Below are positions 10,860 through 21,980 of a DNA stretch of 64,000 bases, in pieces. The position numbers and the translations under genes were made by a program. The stretch is from the NCBI GenBank assembly GCA_907165065.1, contig OU015525.1, forward strand, positions 29,888,037-29,952,036, given 5' to 3'. The stretch's first letter is position 1. Each line of letters begins with the position of its first letter. This DNA comes from Caprimulgus europaeus. Its lineage: Eukaryota > Chordata > Aves > Caprimulgiformes > Caprimulgidae. Below the pieces are notes generated by a model. The model did not search any database. It saw only the letters and a program-made list of their open reading frames with translations, and had not been told where the DNA came from.

Positions 10860-13800
10860 TTATACTTTTCCCTAGTGTGTGAACAAGGTAATTTTCTGAT
10901 TTTTAAGTTATCTCCAGTAATTATTCCACAGGCATGCAAGGGAATACAATCTAAATGCTCTTCTCTACATGGTGAAAATTTAGTCCTGGCACATAATAAG
11001 TAACAACTTCAGTAGAAGGCAACAAGTAATGCTTACTTTGGCATCTCCTGGCATATGTTGATGAAATTATGTATGTCGTAAAGAGGGACATATGGTTTTG
11101 CCTCAGAGAAGCAAACTGAATCCGTGCCTCCCACACTATGCTGCATAGTCCTATCACTGAAGTACTGAAGCAGCATAAGAAGCTCTGCCTTCAAAACACT
11201 GCTGTTCATTTACACATTTATTTGTGAGTTGGAGCATTCTGGCAATGCCAATGGTCTTGCAAGCAAGAAAGGCTGAGAAATATTTAACTCACCCAGCCAA
11301 GGATGTTTAAATAGTTCCTGCCTGATGGCATAGTTCCATCCAATCAAGCACTTGTGGCAAGCAAAAAAAACCCTCACCTAGGAAAACAAAGAGTTTTAAA
11401 CTGGTCTGCATTGCACCAGAGAACCTCAAAGTTACCACATAAACTCTAGAAGCAGTGTAGGTGTACTGCTTCCACAACACTTCACCCACAGAACTGAGGG
11501 CCTACAAAGGTAGCTGCTGCTGTTGGATTTTAGAAAATTCATGGCACTTGCTTTTGGTCTTTGAACTGTCCAAATTTTCATACCTGAGGATATCCTTCCT
11601 ACATGTATGTGGCTGAAGTGTCTCTGCATCCATGACCTCTTTGATGCATCTTGACAATAATGTCTTGGTGACCTAAATTTTATATACAGAAAGACACAGA
11701 AAGACATGGTTTCATATAGACCAATATAAAGGTCTATATAAGACCTTATATGACCTATATAAGTCTATAAAAAGTGTATATGAGTGATTCCTTTTAGTCA
11801 GATTAAATGCCAAGCATGTGGAGAGGTCTGTAAAAGGATGTGTTTATTGCATAGACTATGCCTGCTTTCTAGACTTCATTTTCCAAAATTATCAACCCAT
11901 ATTTCATAGCCATTCTTTTTTTTTTTTTTTTCAGTAGCATCTATGAAACGGAGTCAACAATAGGGATTGAAGACTTTTGATATCCTCACAAGATGAAAAC
12001 AATAATAATAATTTTAAAAAATTCCATTAAGGATAGTGAGAAAATATTTTAAAAACACTAATGTTTCACTTAATTGAACCACGTATCTTCATATTGCAAA
12101 CCCAAATCAAGGTTCATGCTTCATCATTTTTGTAGTAACTAAATAGAAACTTGATAAGAAAGTATATGAAAGTATGAAAGTATGAAAGAAGGGAAAAAGT
12201 CTGTATGAGAACCACATGTATGGAAACATGATTGTATGAGATTTCCTTTTTATTGAAATGATTTTTCACATATCCTATGGAAAAGGATTGATTTATTTTT
12301 ATTTTTTAAAATTTTATTAACACTAATTGTGCACCTGCCTGCTCTAGGTAAGATTTTCAAATTCTGAGCTTTTCAGAAAAGCTTATCATGCATTTTGACA
12401 ATACCTGCATAGAAATCAACAGTAACTAAATGCTGCATTAAGCTAGGGCTACCCGGATGTATTTTTTAAGGGCCTAGTACTACCCACTTCAGTAAATGGA
12501 TTTCAGCTACTACTGCAGAGCTACAAAAGAATAATCAAAATCTTTTTCCCTACAAATATTTTTGTATTTGAGCAATAATTATTTAGGTTATGTATCTGTC
12601 CATTTTCATACTTGAGTGGCTACTCAATGTTCTAAAATATATGCCTTCCTACGTACTCTCAGTGTTACATCAATCTAAGCAGCAGATGTTGCTTTTTTCT
12701 AATAACAAATAAAGATTAATGATAGGGTGAAATAGATCAGTGACTTGATAGATTCTAAGAAATGCTTTATATTTTTAATGAAATTACAAATTGTGTGCAA
12801 AAGATATATTAATATTAAAATTGTGTGTTATACTTAAATAAAATTGAATATTATTTTAATCAATCTAGGACCAATTATTTTATTTCTGACAATTCTTATT
12901 GTGAGGATTATCACTATGTGCAGCCAGGCAAATGAGTTTCTCATTGCAACTTCAGAAAGAAACCAAGATATGATGTTAGTGACCTTGGAAGGGCAGATTT
13001 CAAAACCAAGGAAATGTGGCTTTCAGTTTTACTGATATAATGAAGAGCAAAAGAATATCTTTGCATGGAAAGTAACACAAAACATACCAGCAAGCAAAGA
13101 CCATGTAGTGGAAAAGTGGTATGATAATAGGGGATTAATAGCAACGCATTTTAGATGACGGTAAAATATTGCCTGGTGAAGCCAGCACTGAGTTAAATTA
13201 TTCCAGTTAAAGGCAATAAGTAGAGCTTGCTAGAAAATAATGATTTGGTTTCCCAACAGTTTTCAAGTTCCAGATTTGCTTTGTTCTGCTTTGGCATAAA
13301 ACCAAAGACTTTTAAATGCTACTGCAAGATGGAAGTGTGTTAAAATACCTGCTTCATGTTGAAAAGGTCAACTTTTTGATGCAAGCCTTTCTCTTCTGAG
13401 TGTTTGTTCTCGATAAAAACCTTTACACTGAAAATTTCATCGAAATAAGTGCCTCTGAAATGTTTCTGAAAGGTGTTTTGGCTTCAGCAAAATGTCTTGC
13501 TCAAATATGATTGTTCCATAAGCAGCCAAAATAGTGAACCCTAGTGTCTTAGAAATCTGTGGTTCTGTGCCTCTGAACTCCCTCTAATTCACACCACCAT
13601 ACTGAGTGTAACATCCTTACTAAGAGACACTTCATTGGTTCATGCTGATTTTATTTCCTGTACAGATCTGCCCAGATGACTGGCTAATTCTGCCACCAGG
13701 AGAAATGGATAGTCACAGAGTTCTAACAATTTTTATTTCCATGAACAAGGGACTGAGTCTCTCTCTTCAACAACCTATTTAGAAGTGTGGAACAAAGGGA

Positions 13801-13968
13801 CAAGGAAGGACATGTCTTTGAGATTCTTTTTTTTTTGGTAGCTGCTGAAGACTGGTGAGAACTTATTGTGGGTGACCGATATACAGACAGCATGATCACA
13901 TGAAAAGGCAAATTAAGGGAAAAGAGATTTGTGAAGGACATTCTTATTTCATCTTTACTAAATTCATT
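10860..13968. other. Non-coding DNA with a small AT tandem block
   Basis: No gene recognised. About 11717-11770 is a local TATAAGACCT/TATATGACCT-type imperfect tandem and inverted repeat. A T-run lies near 11917-11931. Open frames here are all under about 95 codons and lack domains. Confidence 0.6.
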
Positions 13969-15124
13969 TGTGGTGGTTTGACCCTGGCTGGATGCCAGAT
14001 TCCCACCAAAGCCTACTCTCTCACTTCCCTCCTCAACTGGACAGGGGGGAAAAAATATAATGAAAAGCTCATGGGTGTAGATAAGTTCAGAGGGAGATCA
14101 TTCACCAATTATCATCACAGACAAAACAGACATGACATGGGGAGAAATTAATTTAATTTATTACCAAGTGAATCAGAAGAGGATAATGAGAAAACCAAAT
14201 CTTAAAACACATCCCCCTACCCCTCCCTGCTTCCGGGGCTTAACTTCTCTCCCGATTTCCACATCCTCCCCTCCAGCGGCACAGGGGGGCAGGGAATGGG
14301 GGTTGGTGTCAGTTCCTCACACATTGTTTCTGCCACTCCTTCCTCCTCAGGGGGAGGACTCCTCCCCCCGCACCAGCATGGGATCCCTCTCACAGGAGAC
14401 AGTCTTTCAGAGACTTCTCCAACGTGAGTCCTTCCCATGACTGACAGTTCTTCATGAACTGCTCTAGCATGGGTCCATTCCATGGGGTGCAGTCCTTCAG
14501 GAAGGGACTGCTCCAGTGCAGGTCCCCCATGGGGTCATAAGTCTTGCCAGCAAACCCGCTCCAGCTTGGGCTACTCTCTCCATGGAGCCACAGGTCCTGA
14601 CAGGAACCTGCTCCAGCATGAGCTTCCCATGGGGTCACAGCATCCTTCGGGCATCCATCTCTTCCAGCGTGGAGTCCTCCACGGGCTACAGGTGGTCATC
14701 TGCTCCATCACAGACCTCCATGGGCTGCAGGGGGACAGCCTTCCTCACCATGGTCTTCACCATAAGCTGCAGTAGAATCTCTGCTCTGGTGCCTGGAGCA
14801 CCTCCTCCACCTCCTTCTTCACTGACCTTGGTGTCTCCAGAGTTGTTTCTTTCACATCTTCTCACTCCTCTCTCAATTTGCAAGAATGTACTGTGGGTTT
14901 ATTTTTTGTTTGTTTGTTTGTTTTAATCTTCCCCTCCTTAATAATGTTATCCCAGAGGCATTACCATCATTACTGATTGCCTCAGTTTTGGCCAACGTTG
15001 GATCTGTCTTGGATGGCTGGCATTGGATCTGTTGGACATAGGGGAAATTTCTGGCAGCTTCTCACAGAAGCGACCCCTATGCCCCATCTTGTAACCAAAA
15101 ACCTTGCCACACAAACCCAATACA
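13969..15124 (-). mobile_element. Solo LTR of ERVL-like avian retrovirus, reverse orientation
   Basis: The minus strand begins TGTATTGGGTTTGTGTGGC at 15124 and ends GGGTCAAACCACCACA at 13969, matching the terminal pattern of the other ERVL-like LTRs in this window. Flanking pentamers tcatt (13964-13968) and ccatt (15125-15129) agree at 4 of 5 bases and fit a decayed 5-bp target duplication, as expected for ERVL-like insertions. The LTR is long (about 1.16 kb) because of a GC-rich degenerate minisatellite inside (14410-14790). There is no internal coding sequence, so it is a solo LTR left by recombination between two LTRs. Open frames of up to 136 codons inside it come from the minisatellite and are not genes. 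Confidence 0.85.
14410..14790. repeat. Degenerate minisatellite inside the ERVL-like LTR
   Basis: About seven or eight imperfect units of roughly 40-50 bp share a core of CTGCTCCAGCRTGGG followed by CCATGGGGTCACAG-type sequence. Cores are visible near 14460, 14507, 14556, 14608, 14656 and 14700. GC content is well above the surroundings, and both strands stay open for 65-136 codons here. Confidence 0.75.
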
Positions 15125-15155
15125 CCATTATTTATACCTTAGCATCATATACGAA

Positions 15156-15715
15156 TGTACTGGGTTTTAGCTGGAACAGAGCTAGGTTTCTTTTTCAGTA
15201 GCTAGAATAGTGCTGCATTTTGCTTTCAGCCTGGGACTTGTTATGAGAGGGACACTGATAACATACTTCGTGTTCTGTCTACAAGCACAAGATCTAAGGG
15301 GGTGAGGAATATTTAAATTAGCAAGCTAAATTGGTGTTCGGGTATGCCAATGGGATATTCCATGTCATATCATATCATATCATCACGTCATGTCCAATAT
15401 ATTAGTGAAGGTCTCTTCCTCTTTTAGCTCTCTCTGGCTTTTGCTCGGGCTCTCGTTCTTCTGGGATTGCAGTTTCAGTTCAGGATTGTTGCTCCTCTGG
15501 GATCCTTATCTGGGAAGGGGCTGGGCTTGGTCAGAGGGTGGTGAGCAGTTGCACTGGCTATCACTCATTGGTATATTTTGTTACTGTTATCACTATCAGT
15601 ACTACTTTAATATTAGTATTACTTTAAGTTTTCTTTTATTTCTATTATTAAACTAGTCTTATCTCAACCTATGAGTGTCCTTATCCTTGCTCCCCAGTCC
15701 TCTCCCCTATGGTTT
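15156..15715 (+). mobile_element. ERVL-like solo LTR, plus orientation, 3' end unclear
   Basis: It begins TGTACTGGGTTTTAGCTGG at 15156, the same start as the LTRs at 21586 and 51302. It continues with the recognisable blocks AGTAGCTAGAATAGTGCTG and GGGATATTCCAT, then the TTATCTCAACCTATGAGTG region near 15660-15675 that lies in the 3' third of this family. The expected closing block ending in AAACCACNACA is not recognisable, so the 3' end is placed by loss of similarity at about 15715. A short CATAT/ATATC run (15365-15383) sits at the family's CCATATGACGTCA position. No coding sequence; a fossil. Confidence 0.75.
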
Positions 15716-17859
15716 TTTCACCATAGGTACTTGAACCAGGGTACTTGGTATGTAGCAAGCTGCCCAAAAGAATACTGTGTTGTCTTTTGTACCACCAGTA
15801 AAACATTCATAAGGCAAGAGAGACAAGGAAGCTCTGCTATTCAGAAGCTGGAGGGAGATGTAAAACTCTGTGAGGAGATTTAGGAAAACAAAGTTTGTAC
15901 CCTTGCTTCAATGAACACTTTTTTAAAAAAAATGAAATAGAATAGCTCTGAGGGAAGATTAAGCGAATTTTGCTATGTACGTTGACCTACAACAGAAAAG
16001 TTTGGTAAAGGGACAAGGAAGAGATTTGAATACACATCTTTCACATCCCAAATCAATGCCCCGTAAACCATGCTTTTGGCTATTCTGAGAGACGAGTCTC
16101 TCTTTCCTCAGAGAATAGTTCCAGGATCAACCAGGAAATAATTTTAAAATATTTTGTGGGATAGAAAGAAACATTTTCACATAGTTCTATATACATAAAC
16201 ACACAGAGTGGAGTCACGTATAACATCTGAAATAGCAGCCCTATGTCCTCTAACTAAACACAAACACCTCTCAGATGTAGCCCCTAACAACAGGATGATC
16301 ATATTGAGACTGTCATATCTAGAGCTCTGTGTTTCAGCTCTATTTAGCACAACATCATTCCTGTAAGCTTTACATATAGGAAAAGAATCTGGTTTTCTCT
16401 TGCTTACTTTCAGCACTACATGCCATACAGCAGCAAACTAACACTTCATACAGGCATTTTGTTTTATTGAGCCAGATGATGAAACAGTAGTATTCACTAT
16501 AAATGGAGAAGGATGGTGCATAGCTTAAATCCAGTCCAGAAACAGGTGAATTATGGAGTGCTCTTTGAGCTCAGCTTCCCATGTGTTCATTTTCTGTGTA
16601 GCTGTGAGGCACTGAAAGCTGACAGGTGAAATCCTTTGCCTCATAGATCATGAATGGAGCTACAGTAAGATAAATTGTATGCAAAAGAGCACACAGAAAA
16701 ATCAACAATACATGACATAATGAAGCACTGAGAACTCTGAAGTAAATTAGGGAACTCACTGAAAAAAAATAAAAATAAAAAATATGGCAGCTGCAATTCA
16801 GATTATAACAGAAGGAGATGTAATAAACTAAGCTTGGATGAACATTAAGTACATTGAAGCCATGATATATGGGGTATAATAGAAGTTGACTGTGAATTCC
16901 AGAAGGTCAGTGATTTCTGGAGGTATTCCTTTCAAAGAATTGTCAGTCTAACCTGTTATGGTAACATCCATTTATAGCCATTTTGTGAGCTATTGGAAGC
17001 ATATTGTGATACCTTTACCAGTATCCACCTCCTGTACAGGGGTGGGAGAGATGGTGGGAACACTGTTTTAATCTGAAACATTAGCAGAACATTTAAGACT
17101 GAAATCCTAAAACCTAATTCAGCAAAGCATCCATACATTTTGTTTGGTCACTCTCACAGCCCATTTTCTGCAAGCTACTATCTTTAATTGTAGTTATACT
17201 GAAAGATTAGTTTTCTATAGTTTCTGTCAGAATTTATTTTCTGAATGCAGTGTAAATCCAGAATTTAGACAATCTAGATTTTCCTGGTCTGAGGTATGAG
17301 ACAGCACTTTGGAGCTGTATTTAAGAACAGCATTTTTCACCAGAGTATTTTCCTGGAAAACATGCTACTACTTATTCTACATGCACTGCTACGATAGTGG
17401 TGCTGGGGCCCACGCTTCCAGAGAGGTTACGGTATCTGCATCCATTGCTCATATTCAACATATCATCTGCATGACTGGAGCAATATCATCTGCATGCTAC
17501 TGCTTTCATTTAAAGTTTGTCTTTTATGTGAGAAAACTGAGAGCTTAAGCCACTGTGAAAAAAAACACCAAAAACAATGAGAAATCCCCCAAAACCAACA
17601 GAGAAGCTAGCATCCTTTTTCTATATGAATGAAATATAACATTGGAAGATGACCATGTTCCTGTTGGAGCTGGTAAAAGTAGAAGTCCTTTAAAAATCAA
17701 GATAAATGTATCTCCCCTCTTTCTAGTCCTTCCTTGGCTATGCAATCAGGCAATCAACCAAACACCATCTGGTCATGAGTTTGGGTCCTGAATGCTATCA
17801 CATTGTCATGGCTTTGTGGACAAGTCTTGTGAGTTGTAAAACCTGCCCTTCTGCTAAGC
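15716..17859. other. Non-coding DNA, nothing recognised
   Basis: Unique AT-rich sequence. A short inverted repeat CCTATGG/CCATAGG (about 15706-15727) lies at the LTR edge. No exon, RNA gene or further mobile element was recognised. Confidence 0.55.
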
Positions 17860-18230
17860 TACAGCTCACTCCAGCTTAGAGAGGTCAGGAAGGCAGTTGA
17901 TACTGAGGGGGAGGAGGGAAGCCCTTCAGGGGCATGACCAAAAGCCACAGAAACCTCTCTGAAGTGGACAGAAGGACACACAATGCCCTGCACCACTGTG
18001 GGGTGAGGTCCCGTGACCAGGGGGCTTGGGCCAGGCTGGAGGAGCAGCTCTGAAGAGAAGGTTCTCGGGAGGAAGGGGAAGCAACATGATGCACCCTTGG
18101 CCCCTGGACCCCTGTTCTTCCCAGTTAAAGCCTCTTTCAGGTCAACCCCAGCACCAGACAGAGCCATAGTTGGCCACGTGTGTTGGCCATGATCATAAGA
18201 GCCTCCTGATGTCACCAGCCAGGTGGACAA
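17860..18230. other. Unclassified GC-rich block
   Basis: This roughly 370-bp stretch is clearly more GC-rich than the AT-rich DNA on both sides. On the minus strand it stays open for 123 codons (18230 to 17859) in one frame and for 69 in another. The translation is proline/serine-rich with no recognised domain. Possible LTR-like ends, TGTCATGG at 17804 and GGTGGACA at 18222-18229, form a 4-bp inverted terminal match, but no target duplication, TATA box or polyadenylation signal was found. It may be an unrecognised repeat, a decayed CpG-rich element or a conserved non-coding element. Confidence 0.4.
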
Positions 18231-20118
18231 AATAACTTTTTGTAAACAAAGAAGATTTCATCTAGGGCAATAGAGTCCTCTTTCATTTGTTCTTTGCTAA
18301 TACAAGCAGTCTATAACACCCCAAATACTCTCTAAACTTCTTAGTTAAAATGTTTAGGTATGCTCAGGTAAAAGCAGTACTGGGGGCATAAAATGTGGTA
18401 CGTGAAAAAACAGTAAGCTGCTGATATTCTTACATAAGCCCAACACAAGTTTGAAAGGAGAATGACAAAGAGGCCCAGTTAGACTCTTTCATTAACATTA
18501 TTTTAACCAAGGACTGCAAGTTTGCCTTTGAATCTGATAGGAGATATTTCTTACCTGCTGTGTTACTTCCATATCTGTTAATCTGGAATGTCTCTATAGA
18601 AGTGAACAGAAAAACACCTTTGTCAGAGTCAATCTATGTCAGGTCTGAGCTGAGAGATCTTTTTCCTTCAAACCCTCATCATAATTATATTCACTGTTAG
18701 CATGTATGTTTTTTCTACCAGTGGAAGAAGGTTAGGCAACAACATGTCAGTAATAAACTTTGCACTAGGATCTTTAAAACCTGTTTGCAAATGAAACAAG
18801 TTAGGATAGAACTCTTTAACCCAGAAAGTTTAAGCACAGAGATAAATGGAGCAGGGAACAGCAGGTGCCTTGTCCTGAAGGCTGTACAATACTTTGTTCA
18901 GTCTGTTAAAGTGGATGCTTGATGCCATTATGTTCTGCCCAAAAGTCCTAGTGAAATCATTAGTCTGTATTATATTTAAATTGGTTAAACACAGCTCTAA
19001 AAGTGAAGTAATTCAGAGTGGACAGTCTGAAAAACTTTAATATAACTCTCTGTTAAGGAGATTTTATCACCGAACTAGATCTGAGTCTAAATCGAAAAGT
19101 TTAGACTATAAGTTGATTGTTTTTTGAAATTTTATTTGTCTGATAATAGTCAGCTGAGTGCTCAGCTGAGATTGAACACTGTAGAGATGTGGAACTCCAT
19201 TCCATTCCACCACTTTTACCATGTGAGAGTGTAATTATCTACTATGAACTTTGCCTTATAATAACTTCCAGTCACATCCATTAATATATATTTTTTAAAA
19301 CTTTTTTTTTGCACAATGCTAATGGTACTTCACTAAAATAGCAAGAGACAGCACTAATAAGTACGAGCTGTTTTTTCAACTGTTGTTACTGTAGACCTCT
19401 TCCTAGTGAGAACAGAATGTTATTACTGGTACAGGACACAGGTAACAAACAAATCTGCACTGTCGTCACTGTTGGGATGACTGCAGTGTTACTGGTCACA
19501 GAATAGACTAGTAAATAAAAAAGGAGTTTTATGTATATCTATATGTACGCATTTGCATACACACAAAATCGCATATGTATATAAACGTAGTGACCATATT
19601 CCTCTGATCCATATGGAACAGAGGAAAGTGAATAGATCTCCTGTAACTCCATATTCCACTTTGATTCTGTACAGTATAGCCTTGGCTGTATCAAGGACAA
19701 TCAACCCCTGTCAGTCTGTCATTAATCTCTACAAATACTCTGCAATTGAATAATAACTAAGCAATTAAATGCAACCTTCTACTTTTAAATAACAATAATG
19801 TTATGACACAAACCTATAAAAATAGGAAATTAGAAGATAAGGGTTGCAATAGGTCCTTTACTTTCATGAATATGAAGAACCTACAGCCATATGAATTAAA
19901 GAAGTAGTGACAACTTTAAAGCCATTTTCCTCTAGCTCAAATGCATACTTTTTCTGCATTATTCATATCTAGAGGCTTTTGCTAAGCAAACTATTCTTTC
20001 TTTTGAAAATAAAAAACACATATCACTTGCTCACAGAAAGTGGCAAATATGGCCCCTTTGCAATTTTTAGTTACTGATGGTTTCCCTGCCCCCACCATTT
20101 ATTTCAGATGACACAGTG
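18231..20118. other. Non-coding DNA, nothing recognised
   Basis: AT-rich unique sequence with only short open frames and small TA-rich runs (for example near 19530-19580). Confidence 0.55.
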
Positions 20119-20305
20119 ATCACAGAATCACAGAATGTCAAGGATTGGAAGGGACCTCGAAAGATCATCTAATCCAATCCCCCTGCCGGAACAGGAACAC
20201 CTAGATGAGTTCACACAGGAAGGCGTCCAGGTGGGTCTTGAATGTCTCCAGAGAAGGAGACTCCACAACCTCCCTGGGCAGCCTGTTCCAGTGTTCTGTT
20301 ACTCC
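20119..20305 (-). mobile_element. CR1 LINE 3' UTR fragment
   Basis: Minus-strand CR1 tail. ATTCTGTGAT repeats lie at 20119-20135, the GGTCCCTTCCAATCC block at about 20145-20160, and the GGAGACTCCACAACCTCCCT-type conserved block near 20257-20276. It is cut near 20305, before any ORF2 sequence, leaving under 200 bp. Confidence 0.92.
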
Positions 20306-21585
20306 CCAAATATACAGGAAACTGATATCATAGTTTTGTTCTCATTTAAAGGATTTCCCCCTACATATGTATTTCTTTCATGGACATCATGGACAATAAG
20401 ATCTCTAAGATAAGACAAAGTAAACTGATAAACCAAATCATAATAATTAATGAAACCTAGATTAGGTCAATGAGCATGACATCAGGTATGCAGAAGTCTT
20501 TCTCCAGTGTGCTGAAATAATTTCTGTCTGTACTTCATGCTTATCATTGAAATGATGTCAGGTCTTACTGGAAATCTGACACCTCAGCAATTTCCAGTGA
20601 ATTTGAGGGGACGAAGTTAGACAGTAAAAAGTTTTTAATTTTTACATAACTTTGATGCATCCTACCCATTAGCAGTAGTAGGCATTGCAGTCATTCACAA
20701 ACTCTTTGTATGTATTACACTTGCCTTAGAGTCTAAAATTTGATATACGGACCGTTTGTGCTAGACATTTTATAAATAATATTTTTCAAAAAAATTTACT
20801 GTTCAAGTGAATGAATTAAACAATAGATGTCAGAAGAAAAGGAAAAGCAAACTATTAATTCTTGTACAGGTTTATATTTCACTGATGTAAAAAACCATGA
20901 AGTCCCCCTTCCAAAACACTGTTAAGAATCCAAATTATTATATTTTTTTTTCATCTGGCAATTATATTTCAAATGAAAGTAGATAACGGAATGAGGCAAG
21001 GGGACCATAGTGAAAAATTAGATAGGAAAGCTTAAAATGTTGAGTTTAAAAGCCTCAAGAATGAAGGAAAAATGAAATTATATCAGACTTCAACTGCATG
21101 AAACACTTCTGGGAAAAAAACAAACAAACAAACAAAAAAACCCCAAACAAAACCCCAAAAACAAAGAAAGAAATCATCTGTTTTCCTTGGCTGCTTGAAA
21201 CCCTTTTCAATTCTGTAGGTATGTGATCACATAAACTTCATCGTTCCACTCAGGTCAGCTCTACTGAGTGCCAGTCTATCAAATCACCCCACTTTTCTTT
21301 TAAAGGTCTTTGTGAAATTATAGAATGACCGCTATTCATCTCATACCATTTGGATAGTTCAAATCAGATTATTTGGGAATGTAGAAGCAGAGAAGACATG
21401 TAGTGTCAGTTCAGTCCCTTCCTATCTCAAGCACCATAACACAGAAATTCCACTTGGAAAGTTATCTTCAACTGAAAGGAAATGTTTAGAACTTTTTCCT
21501 TGTTGATCTCCTTGGGATGTCTTGCTCAAAATATTAATGGTAGTAAAATTTGGTAGTAAGGAAGTAGGATTTAGGAATGATACAG
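20306..21585. other. AT-rich non-coding DNA with an A-rich simple repeat
   Basis: Unique sequence. An A-rich CAAA/AACCCC low-complexity stretch lies near 21114-21166. No gene recognised. Confidence 0.55.
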
Positions 21586-21980
21586 TGTCCTGGGTTTGCT
21601 TAGGATAGTTAACTGTTTACAGGGAACTGTGAGGGGAGCAGCTGGGGCAGCCAACCCAAACAGCCAAAGTGGGTATTTCTTACCATGTGACATCATGCTC
21701 AGTATTTAAACAGGGAAGTTCTGGGAAGGTGGGAGCGGGGGATATTGAGGCAGTGGTTCAGGCAGCCAGTCGGTGGTGAGCCGTTTGGTTCCATGCACCA
21801 CTTGTCACTTTGTATATTCTTTCATTAGTAGTTGTTATTGTTTGGTGTTGTTTCTCTCTTCCTTACCATTCCAGTAAACTGCTTGTGTCACAACCCATGA
21901 GCCCCATTTGTTTATATTTTCTCCTCCCCATACCACTGGAGGATAGGGTGTGAGCGAGCCTCCGTGGTTAAACCACCACA
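21586..21980 (+). mobile_element. Solo LTR of ERVL-like family, short form
   Basis: It starts TGTCCTGGGTTTGC at 21586 and ends GTGGTTAAACCACCACA at about 21978-21980. It contains the family's conserved middle block (CAGCTGGGGCAGCCAACCCA, then ACATCATGCTCAGTATTTAA, a TATA-equivalent position) and the 3' block with GTGTGAGCGAGC. At about 395 bp it is shorter than the copies at 13969 and 51302. Flanks tacag (21581-21585) and cacag (21979-21983) agree at 4 of 5 bases if the LTR is ended at 21978. No internal retroviral sequence, so it is a solo LTR fossil. Confidence 0.87.

Noticed and set aside
14132-14926. Cluster of overlapping open frames (82-136 codons) on both strands
   Set aside because: They are produced by the GC-rich minisatellite and flanks of the reverse LTR, not by a gene.
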